Shown piece after piece: positions 8,627 to 15,204 of a DNA stretch of 19,338 nt (position 1 is the first letter of the stretch; the number at the start of each line of letters is the position of its first letter). The translations under genes and the position numbers were made by a program. The stretch comes from Bacillota bacterium (GTDB taxonomy: Bacteria; Bacillota; Dethiobacteria; Dethiobacterales; Dethiobacteraceae), in assembly GCA_012800215.1 (NCBI GenBank), contig JAAZJT010000157.1:1-19338 (forward strand), read 5' to 3'. Under the pieces are notes generated by a model that did not search any database, was not told the DNA's origin, and saw only the letters and a program-made list of their open reading frames with translations.

Positions 8627-9790
8627 CTAGAAACTCCAGCGGTTTACCTCTTCTACTAAACGGGTAACGCCTTCAGCCAATACCTCGTCTTCCAAGGTAA
8701 AAGTAAGCCTGATATAACCTGCACCGGCAGTACCAAAAGCTGAGCCTGGTACAACGGCCACCCCTTGATGTAAAAAGCGTTTAACAGCTTCATGATCATC
8801 TATACCGGAAGGCAGTTTAGGAAACAAATAAAATGAACCTTGTGTAATATCGGTCTGCAGATGTTTACAACCCTTTAATATTTCATATGCCAAATCCCGT
8901 TTGCGCTGAAGATTACTCAGCCAAGTCTCATGATATGCAGGCGGTGTCTGCAAAGCTGCCAAAGCTGCTTCCTGAATAATTGTAGAAACATTTGTATAGC
9001 TGTTCTGCAGCAGAATGTCAAACTTCTCTGCCAATGAAAGCGGTGCAGTAATCCAACCTATACGCAAACCGGTCATAACATACGACTTGGAAAAGGTATC
9101 GATAACCACAGTCCTATCACGCAATTCTGCAATATTGGACAAAGAACGGTGCACAAACGGCGGGTAAACCATTTTAGAGAAAATCTCATCAGAAGCAATA
9201 TACACGTGGGGGAAACGCAGCAGCACTTCAGCAATCTCATCTAAATTTTGAATAATTTGCCCATTGGGACGTTGTGGCGAATTAAAGATAACTAACTTTG
9301 TCCTGGGGGTGATTAATGAAGCCAGCTGCTCCGTATCTACATTACAAGGGTCACGAAAAGACACATGTTTGATCTTCGCTCTTAAATACCGTGCCCAGAA
9401 TTCATCCGGAGGATATCCGGGATTGGGCATAATCACTTCATCTCCGTCATCCAACAAAAGCAGCAAAGTTGCCATAATGGCGTATTTTGCTCCTGGCGTA
9501 ACTATTATTTCTTCCGGCACAGTCGGCCTGCCGCGCAATGACATTTCGGCTGCCAGTGCCTCCCTCAGTTCCCATAAGCCCGGACCAGGTGAATAGCGCA
9601 CATAACCCTGCTGCAGGGAAGCACTAACAGCAGCCAACGCTTCAGGAGGAGGCATAAATTCAGGAGAAACATAATCTCCTTTTTCCATATGAATAATTTT
9701 ACGTCCCGTTTCCCGTTCGATTTGTGCGGCTTCTCGCATGGTCGACCATTGTGGCGGCAATTCAAAGTGACTAAGACGATCAGATAACAC
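8627..9790 (-). CDS. Class I/II PLP-dependent aminotransferase
   Basis: A 387-residue fold-type I aminotransferase of the aspartate-aminotransferase subgroup. Key residues: N170 in FNSPQRPNGQ (usual NSPSNPTG), D201 in ASDEIF, the Schiff-base Lys K235 in DTFSKSYVMTGLRIGW with R243, and the substrate carboxylate Arg in YIRLTF (R360). The start is GTG with GGGAGG 8 nt upstream; that ribosome-binding site lies inside the end of the acyl-CoA ligase gene, whose TGA is only 4 nt before the GTG, so the two are tightly coupled. The amino-acid substrate cannot be read from sequence. Coupling to an acyl-CoA ligase suggests an amino acid to 2-oxo acid to acyl-CoA step or the reverse, but an oxidative decarboxylase would still be missing. 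Confidence 0.85.
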   Translation of the reverse strand: MLSDRLSHFELPPQWSTMREAAQIERETGRKIIHMEKGDYVSPEFMPPPEALAAVSASLQQGYVRYSPGPGLWELREALAAEMSLRGRPTVPEEIIVTPGAKYAIMATLLLLLDDGDEVIMPNPGYPPDEFWARYLRAKIKHVSFRDPCNVDTEQLASLITPRTKLVIFNSPQRPNGQIIQNLDEIAEVLLRFPHVYIASDEIFSKMVYPPFVHRSLSNIAELRDRTVVIDTFSKSYVMTGLRIGWITAPLSLAEKFDILLQNSYTNVSTIIQEAALAALQTPPAYHETWLSNLQRKRDLAYEILKGCKHLQTDITQGSFYLFPKLPSGIDDHEAVKRFLHQGVAVVPGSAFGTAGAGYIRLTFTLEDEVLAEGVTRLVEEVNRWSF

Positions 9791-9794
9791 TAAA

Positions 9795-11330
9795 TCATTC
9801 CTCCCTGTAAGTAAATAAATGCTTTTTAAGCAATTTTCGCAGTACTTTTCCGCTTTCTGTTTTTGGTATTTCCTTCACAAACACAAAACGCCGAGGTCGT
9901 TTAAAACGTGCCAACTTGGGACTGGCCAGGCAAAAATCCTCTAACTCTGCCGGCGACAAAGTTGGGCTAGCGGGAACTATACAGGCGGTGACAGCTTCTC
10001 CCCAACGCCGGTGCGGCTCCCCAATCACCGCAACATCTTTAACCTGCGGGTGTTCTAATAAAATTGTTTCTACTTCCTCAGGATAGATATTTTCACCTCC
10101 GCTGATAATCATATCGTCAACGCGGCCCTTAACAAATAAATCACCGTTTTCATCCACATATCCCAGGTCTCCGGTAAAATACCATCCCTGCCGTACAACT
10201 CGCTTTGTTATTGACTCTTTACGGAAATAACCGGAAAAAGCCGCCGGAGAAACTTTTACGATTATTTCTCCTAGTTCACCGGCAGCAAGCGTATCCTCTG
10301 GAGAAACAGAGGCGTCGCGGGAAGCCTTGACAATTCGCAGGCAGCTGAATATACTTGGCCGGCCGGCAGCTAAAGGCTTTTGCATAAGATTTCTGTTTGC
10401 TGTAATACATAACATTTCCGTACAACCATAATGGTTGACAAAAAGCTGCGGCTGAAAAACATTTATACATTTTTCAATTAAAGAAACATTCATTGCAGCA
10501 CCGGCATATGCCAATTTTTTAACAACAAGACTATTGCCGGCTTTTTGTTCAACAAGATCATGGTAAAGTGTAGGGATTAAGTACAAAGCTGAAACCTTTT
10601 CTTTTTCCATCCAGTGCAAATACTCCTTGGCGCTTGCTTTATCAGGAATAACTAATGTACCGTTAAGCTGCACAATACTGATGGCTGAGTGAAGTCCCAT
10701 AGTATGATAAAGTGGCATAATGGCCAGTATGCGTTCAAAGCGTTCCCAACCATGTTCAATAATTAACCCCATGACCCCGAAAAAATCGCTGGCAGCACTG
10801 CGGCACGCACCCTTAGGCTCACCAGTTGTCCCGGAAGTGTAAAGAATAGTTCCTCCCTGCTGTGATACGTGGCAAAAATGAGGAGCAGTAAATTTACTTG
10901 CCCAATCGGCAAAAGATACTTCCTGCTCTGACTGTAAGTCTAAAGAATTATTGATTAAAATGGGCTTTTTGTTAAGTGTATTAACGGCTTTTCTTACTTC
11001 CTCCTCTGTAAAAGCATCAAAGAAAACTGCTTTCGCACCCGTTTCAAAAAGGGCATACGCTATATCTTTGCTTTTCCAGCGGGCATTTAACATCACTGCC
11101 ACAGCACCCACGCGGTGAATAGCAAAAAACATAGTTAGCGGTGCTTCTCCGTTACCGGCACATATAGCCGCATAATCTCCTTGCCCAATACCATGTTGAG
11201 CTAAATGGCAGGCCACAGCATGCACTCTCTTGTTCCATTCCCGATAACTCAGCCTTACATGCGGTGTAACTACAGCTTCCTGTTCCGGATAACGCTCGGC
11301 AGCCAGTTCCAATGCTAAAGATAACTCCAT
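9795..11330 (-). CDS. AMP-forming acyl-CoA ligase (ANL superfamily)
   Basis: A 511-residue adenylate-forming enzyme that activates a carboxylic acid with ATP and transfers it to CoA. Motifs in order: ATP loop TSGTTGEPKG (165-174), YGCTE (301-305; usual YGTTE), the hinge TGDLG (386-390) followed by KGRVDDMIISGGENIYP (401-417), and the catalytic Lys in PKTESGKVLRK (K495). Length and motif wording resemble 4-chlorobenzoate or medium-chain/aromatic acyl-CoA ligases more than acetyl-CoA synthetase, but the substrate cannot be assigned. AAGGAAG lies 7 nt before ATG 11330. It is the first gene of a minus-strand run with the aminotransferase, acetyltransferase and alanine racemase genes, and has a 5' region of about 225 bp that contains a terminator-like hairpin. 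Confidence 0.85.
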   Translation of the reverse strand: MELSLALELAAERYPEQEAVVTPHVRLSYREWNKRVHAVACHLAQHGIGQGDYAAICAGNGEAPLTMFFAIHRVGAVAVMLNARWKSKDIAYALFETGAKAVFFDAFTEEEVRKAVNTLNKKPILINNSLDLQSEQEVSFADWASKFTAPHFCHVSQQGGTILYTSGTTGEPKGACRSAASDFFGVMGLIIEHGWERFERILAIMPLYHTMGLHSAISIVQLNGTLVIPDKASAKEYLHWMEKEKVSALYLIPTLYHDLVEQKAGNSLVVKKLAYAGAAMNVSLIEKCINVFQPQLFVNHYGCTEMLCITANRNLMQKPLAAGRPSIFSCLRIVKASRDASVSPEDTLAAGELGEIIVKVSPAAFSGYFRKESITKRVVRQGWYFTGDLGYVDENGDLFVKGRVDDMIISGGENIYPEEVETILLEHPQVKDVAVIGEPHRRWGEAVTACIVPASPTLSPAELEDFCLASPKLARFKRPRRFVFVKEIPKTESGKVLRKLLKKHLFTYREE

Positions 11331-11415
11331 AGGCAGGCTTCCTTTAATAAATTTATAGTTTCTTAATACAATATGCTTAATGTCACCAATCTGTAACTTA
11401 ACAGCTGTGAAATCT

Positions 11416-11474
11416 GCGTGTCACTTTACTCCACGCAAAAAAGCACACCGCTTATAACAGGAGCAGTGTGCTTT
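11416..11474 (-). terminator. Terminator-like hairpin upstream of the acyl-CoA ligase gene
   Basis: On the minus strand AAAGCACAC at 474-466 pairs with GTGTGCTTT at 448-440 (numbers within 11400s), extended by two more G-C pairs after one mismatch, and is followed by TTTTTT. A second small hairpin GCGTG/CACGC (11416-11436) follows at once. No minus-strand gene ends just before it, so it is either the end of an antisense or read-through transcript or a leader attenuator of the ligase operon. The rest of 11331-11578 shows no coding sequence; it must hold the divergent promoters. Confidence 0.55.
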
Positions 11475-11578
11475 AATTGATCCTTGTTCAGTTTCAGACA
11501 AATATTTTTCTCTGTAAGCGATAATTTACCTTCCTACGGAAATACTATGAAAAAGTGAGACTGAGGTGTTATAAAACC

Positions 11579-12043
11579 ATGCAGAAACTGGAAAGAAAAA
11601 ACGATTTTTTCTATGGCAGCATTGCCGGCAGTATTGGAGCCATAGTGAAATATGCTTTTAATGAATTGGCACAATTCTTAGGTCTTGCTAAATATGATAA
11701 TAACGCAACAGCCCTTACAGTAGTCTTTTCTTCTTATCAAAACACACCTTTTTACTGGCTGCTGGGGTTGATACATGCTGTCATGATCGGTGCCTTTTTC
11801 GGTGTACTGCTAGCTTTTATTTTTGATCACATTCTTACCCCGGAACATTATCTGTTCAAAGGAATTGGCTATGGCATTTTTCTTTATTTGCTTAACTTCG
11901 GTGTTATGGCTAAAGTTTTTGACTATCCTGCAGAAATTGCATCATTACCGAGTGATGTGATAATAATGCTTTTAAGCCTTATTCTTTATGCTGTAGTTAC
12001 AGCTTATACCCTAAAAAAAATTGGTTTTTGGCAAACAGATTAG
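11579..12043 (+). CDS. Hypothetical four-helix membrane protein (154 aa)
   Basis: I do not recognise a named family with confidence. About four hydrophobic segments are visible: the glycine-rich GSIAGSIGAIVKYAF near the N-terminus, FYWLLGLIHAVMIGAFFGVLL, the stretch around GYGIFLYLLNFGVM, and VIIMLLSLILYAVVTAYTL just before the polar C-terminus. This layout resembles small uncharacterised Bacillota membrane proteins of the YagU/YqhR kind, but that is only an impression. I choose ATG 11579 with GAGGTG 10 nt upstream, rather than the in-frame GTG at 11555, which lies before that ribosome-binding site. It is alone on the plus strand; the M-box transcript begins about 60 bp after its stop, and no terminator is evident between them. 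Confidence 0.65.
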   Translation: MQKLERKNDFFYGSIAGSIGAIVKYAFNELAQFLGLAKYDNNATALTVVFSSYQNTPFYWLLGLIHAVMIGAFFGVLLAFIFDHILTPEHYLFKGIGYGIFLYLLNFGVMAKVFDYPAEIASLPSDVIIMLLSLILYAVVTAYTLKKIGFWQTD

Positions 12044-12086
12044 CCTCAGCTGCAGAATCATTCTTTCCTTAACAGAAAAAATGTAG

Positions 12087-12092
12087 TATAAT
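12087..12092 (+). promoter_or_regulatory. -10 element of the M-box/mgtE promoter
   Basis: A perfect TATAAT lies about 10 bp before the first base-paired part of the M-box riboswitch. The -35 region 17-18 bp upstream (around 12063-12069, CTTTCCT) is poor, so transcription may be weak or depend on other contacts. Confidence 0.5.
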
Positions 12093-12102
12093 ATAAATAG
12101 AA

Positions 12103-12305
12103 CTCTGTTAGGTGAGGTTACTATACAAACAAACGCTACCACCCTGAAACATCGAGAGATGCCAAAGGGTTAGCAGGTAACATCGGCTTAAGGTGTTACT
12201 TAGTGTAGCTGGGAGTACCCTACGTTGTATAGTGCTAAAGCTTTTACGAGAGGGATATATTTTTTTGTTCTTTAACCCTCACCTATAAATGTTGGGGGTT
12301 TTTTA
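12103..12305 (+). promoter_or_regulatory. M-box (ykoK leader) Mg2+ riboswitch with transcription terminator
   Basis: Conserved M-box blocks are visible in order: GTTAGGTGAGG (12107-12117), ACCCTGAAACATCGAGAGATGCC then AAAGGGTTAGCAGG, AACATCGGCTTAAGGTGTTACT, AGCTGGGAGTACC, and AGTGCTAAAGC before ACGAGAGG. The family senses Mg2+ directly and turns off Mg transport genes when Mg2+ is ample. A P1-type pairing CTC-t-GT with ACGAG closes the aptamer. The switch can be read: TAGGTGAGG (12109-12117) is perfectly complementary to CCTCACCTA (12277-12285), which overlaps the 5' arm of the terminator AACCCTCA/TTGGGGGTT (12274-12281 with 12293-12300) followed by TTTTTTATTT. Low Mg2+ should favour the 9-bp antiterminator, and Mg2+ binding the terminator. 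The next genes are a leader ORF and mgtE, as expected for this class. Confidence 0.93.
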
Positions 12306-12357
12306 TTTCTGTTTATCACATAAACACTGAGTTCATACTATGATGGAGGTGATTTGT

Positions 12358-12471
12358 ATGGACCCTGGGCCTGATATAGGATGTTATCTTCAATATTTTA
12401 AAACTTGGGAGCAAGCAGTCCTGCAATTCACTTCTATCGGTCTGCCTCCTCCCGCATGCATTGTAAACTGA
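12358..12471 (+). CDS. Putative 37-aa leader peptide between the Mg2+ riboswitch and mgtE
   Basis: A small ORF begins with ATG preceded by GGAGGTGAT, an almost full anti-16S match, at good spacing. The peptide starts MDPGPDIGCYLQ, has a Trp in the middle, and ends IGLPPPACIVN. Its TGA lies 26 nt before the mgtE ATG. Two features suggest a regulatory leader. First, the acid/proline start resembles the MEPDP start of enterobacterial MgtL, where such sequences destabilise ribosomes at low Mg2+. Second, codons 29-31 contain GCCTCCT (12444-12450), the perfect complement of AGGAGGC in the mgtE ribosome-binding site (12482-12488), directly at a Pro-Pro-Pro run (codons 30-32). I know of no described family with this sequence. 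It could instead be a fortuitous ORF, but the ribosome-binding site is the best in the region. Confidence 0.6.
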   Translation: MDPGPDIGCYLQYFKTWEQAVLQFTSIGLPPPACIVN

Positions 12472-12481
12472 CTATCAGAAA

Positions 12482-12488
12482 AGGAGGC
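12482..12488 (+). promoter_or_regulatory. mgtE Shine-Dalgarno, sequestered by an anti-SD inside the leader ORF
   Basis: AGGAGGC lies about 10 nt before ATG 12498 and decides the mgtE start. It can form a perfect 7-bp helix with GCCTCCT at 12444-12450, loop 31 nt, inside the upstream leader ORF. A ribosome on codons 29-32 of that ORF would break the helix. Confidence 0.5.
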
Positions 12489-12497
12489 TTCATTGCT

Positions 12498-13838
12498 ATG
12501 GACTTCACCACCATTACTAATTTGCTGGCGGAGAAGAATTATTATCAGTTAAAAGCAATCCTAGCCAGTAGCCAGGTGGCAGATATTGGCGAGTTTTTAA
12601 ATATGCTGGACGCAACAACTGCACTACTGGTCTTCCGCCTTTTACCCAAAGATATGGCAGCCGATGTTTTCTCTTATCTTTCTCCGTCCCGCCAATCGTA
12701 ATTATCTGTTTTAGTCAACGATAAAGAGCTGCAGCAGATTGTAGACGATTTATATTTTGACGATAAAATTGACTTTCTGGAAGAAATGCCCGCTAATGTC
12801 GTAAAAAAAATTTTGCAAAATTCTTCCGAAACAGAAAGGAAACTAATTAATCAGTTCCTTAACTATCCGGAGGATTCTGCAGGCAGTTTAATGACCATTG
12901 AATTTGTAGATTTAAAAAAAGAAATGCTGGTGCATGAGGCGCTTGTTAGAATCCGTGAAAGTGCACCTCAAAAAGAAACCATCTATACTTGCTACGTAAC
13001 AGATGCCAACCGTGTTTTGGAAGGAATCCTTTCCCTGCGAGACTTAGTCATTGCCGAACCAGAACAAAAAATAGGCGAAATTATGCGCCAGGAGATTATT
13101 TATGCTAATACTCATGATGACAAAGAAGAAATTGCTGAATTAGTCAAAAAATATGACCTGCTGGCACTTCCCATCACTGATAATGAAAAACGTTTGGTAG
13201 GAATTATCACCGTTGATGATATCTTAGATGTTATTGAAGATGAAAACACAGAAGACTTCCATAAAATGGCGGCACTGGAACCTACAGATGTTGAATACCT
13301 GGAAAGCGGTGTCTTTGCCATGGCGCGTAAACGTATTGTCTGGTTACTTGTATTAATGCTTTCGGCCACTTTTACAGGTTATATTATTCGTAGTTATCAA
13401 ACTACCTTAGAGAAAGTAGTAGCTTTGACTATCTTTATCCCCATGCTAATGGATACAGGAGGTAATGCCGGTTCCCAGTCATCGACGCTTATTATTCGCA
13501 GCCTGGCTTTAAATGAAGTAAACTTTCGTGATATAGCACAGGTCATGTGGAAGGAATTTCGGGTTAGTGTTATTGTAGGAATAACTTTAGCCTTTGTAAA
13601 TTTCATTAGGATCCTCTTGATTGAACGCTATTCGCCGCCCATCGCATTTACAGTCTCCCTGACTTTATTTTTTACAGTTATGACTGCTAAAATAGTGGGT
13701 TCAAGCCTTCCCATTTTGGCTAAACAATTAAAGATTGACCCTGCCATCATGGCCGCCCCACTCATTACGACTATTGTAGATTCCATCTCATTAATTATTT
13801 ATTTTACCCTCGCCGCCAAAATACTGCACTTTGCATAA
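12498..13838 (+). pseudogene. mgtE: MgtE magnesium transporter/channel, interrupted by one in-frame TAA at codon 68
   Basis: The frame from ATG 12498 to TAA 13836 would encode 446 codons, the normal MgtE length. Codon 68 (12699-12701) is TAA, flanked by PSRQS and LSVLVNDKELQQ in the same frame, with no indel needed; a one-base change from GAA or CAA would explain it. Domains: N-terminal Mg-sensing helical domain (1 to about 130), two CBS domains (about 135-250), and five membrane helices (about 280-446). The hallmark GGNAGSQSS is at about 321-329 and the pore Asp in TTIVDSIS (about 428) is present, so the downstream part is under no obvious decay. MgtE imports Mg2+ and is gated by it. As read, only a 67-residue fragment is made unless there is read-through or reinitiation; the internal ATG at 12786 has a poorly spaced GGAAG. 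Either a young pseudogene or a base error. Confidence 0.85.
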
Positions 13839-13868
13839 AACACACCTTTAAAATAATATAATTTCTAA

Positions 13869-13910
13869 CAGAATCAGGGCTCTGCTCCAGAGCCCTGATT
13901 CTGCCATTTT
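13869..13910 (+). terminator. Strong hairpin between convergent mgtE and eam genes
   Basis: CAGAATCAGGGCTCT (13869-13883) and its exact reverse complement (13889-13903) form a 15-bp stem with loop GCTCC. CCATTTT follows on the plus strand and TTAGAAATTATATT on the minus strand. It is placed where a bidirectional terminator is expected, 30 bp after the mgtE stop and 40 bp beyond the eam stop, though neither T run is ideal. Confidence 0.7.
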
Positions 13911-13942
13911 CCCTGGGTATGGTAATGTTTGATTGGTTTTTA

Positions 13943-15181
13943 TTAGCTTTGGTATTTTATTAACTTGCCTTCCCAGGTTCTAAGCACTATTTCCCCTTCA
14001 TTTTTTTCTACAATGCATTCAGGATACAAGGCAATTTTCCCCAAGCCTCCCGGGGCATTAACCACAAAAGTTGGTATTGCCAATCCTGAAGTCGACCCAC
14101 GTAATCCTCGGATTATTTCTATACCCTTTTCCACCTGAGTGCGAAAATGCTGCGTACCCTGTACAGGTTTAGCATGAAAGAGATAATATGGCCGAACCAT
14201 AATTGTTAATAGCATTTGATTGAGTTTTTTAATTATATTAACATCATCATTAACTCCAGCCAACAAAACTGATTGATTCCCCAGAGCCACACCGCTTCGG
14301 GCCAATTTAAGACAAGCCTCTGCTGCAGCAGGTGTAATCTCCAGGGGATGGTTAAACTGCGTATTTAAATATAACGGCAGATGCCGGCTCATTATCTGAC
14401 AAAGATTATCGGTAATGCGCATCGGTAAAGTTACCGGTACACGGGTACCGATGCGTTTAATCTCCACATGCGGTATACGCTCCAATTCAGTTAGTAACCA
14501 GTCAAGCAGATCATCTTCCAGCATCAGCGCATCACCGCCCGTTAGGAGAACATCTCTAATCTGTTTTTGCTGCCGCACATACTCCAGCGCTGCAGTCAGA
14601 TCATTTATGGTGCTATGACTATCCCTTTGCCCGATTAAGCGGCGGCGCTGGCAGTGGCGGCAGTACATAGCACAACGGTTAGTGACATTAATAATAATTC
14701 TGTCAGGATAACGCTGCACAACTGCAGGTACCGGTGAGCCGGATTCTTCTGCCATAGGATCAATCATTCCCACCGTATCAGAAATTTCTTGGTATGAAGG
14801 TATTGCCTGTATTCTGATGGGACATGCTGACGTATTACCCATTAGACTTAAATAATAAAGGGAGATGGCAAAGCGGTAGGATTGGCACACTGCGGCTACA
14901 TCCTGTTCTTGCTGCTCATTTAACGAGATTAATTCACTCAGCTGCTGGGGAGTAGAAACCCTGTTTTTTATCTGCCAATGCCAGTCATTCCACTCCCTCT
15001 CCCCAATCCCAAATTGCTCCTGCAGACGTTTCTGAGTCTGTGTTATCTCTTCCCAACAACTTATTCCGTCCGGTATTTTTGCTTTTTCCTGCAGATATGA
15101 CTCTATTTTAGCCCGCAATTCACTTATTCTCTGCAGAGCATTTTTTTGCTTCTCCTCTAACTCTCGAATGTTTCTTTGCAT
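13943..15181 (-). CDS. eam: Glutamate 2,3-aminomutase (KamA-family radical SAM/PLP enzyme)
   Basis: The 412-residue product converts L-glutamate to beta-glutamate (3-aminoglutarate) by a radical mechanism using a [4Fe-4S] cluster, S-adenosylmethionine and PLP. The cluster Cys are in C-AMY-C-RH-C (170, 174, 177); the PLP Lys is in APGGLGK (382). In lysine 2,3-aminomutase two Asp (D293, D330 in Clostridium subterminale) hold the lysine side-chain amine. Here the same positions, judged by identical spacing to the Cys motif (168 residues) and to the PLP Lys (7 and 44 residues), are Lys (HAKPV) and Asn (FVVNAPGG), the pair described for glutamate 2,3-aminomutase. An N-terminal coiled-coil-like segment precedes the barrel. 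ATG 15181 has GAAGG 7 nt upstream; ATG 15214 has none. It follows the tandem ATP-grasp gene by 23 nt, so they share a transcript. Beta-glutamate is a known compatible solute. Confidence 0.88.
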   Translation of the reverse strand: MQRNIRELEEKQKNALQRISELRAKIESYLQEKAKIPDGISCWEEITQTQKRLQEQFGIGEREWNDWHWQIKNRVSTPQQLSELISLNEQQEQDVAAVCQSYRFAISLYYLSLMGNTSACPIRIQAIPSYQEISDTVGMIDPMAEESGSPVPAVVQRYPDRIIINVTNRCAMYCRHCQRRRLIGQRDSHSTINDLTAALEYVRQQKQIRDVLLTGGDALMLEDDLLDWLLTELERIPHVEIKRIGTRVPVTLPMRITDNLCQIMSRHLPLYLNTQFNHPLEITPAAAEACLKLARSGVALGNQSVLLAGVNDDVNIIKKLNQMLLTIMVRPYYLFHAKPVQGTQHFRTQVEKGIEIIRGLRGSTSGLAIPTFVVNAPGGLGKIALYPECIVEKNEGEIVLRTWEGKLIKYQS

Positions 15182-15204
15182 AACTCTACCTTCTTTTAGC
15201 GTAA

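Noticed and set aside
9264..9596. Plus-strand open frame of 110 codons opposite the aminotransferase gene
   Set aside because: Antisense to a gene with all catalytic residues; no family features.
12405..12497. Upstream extension of mgtE to ATG 12405
   Set aside because: The start at 12498 has a strong AAGGAGG at the right distance; the extension overlaps the leader ORF in another frame and does not resemble MgtE.
12786..13838. mgtE as a shorter gene starting at internal ATG 12786
   Set aside because: The coding similarity continues in the same frame upstream to the TAA and beyond it, and the ribosome-binding site of 12786 is too close to the ATG.
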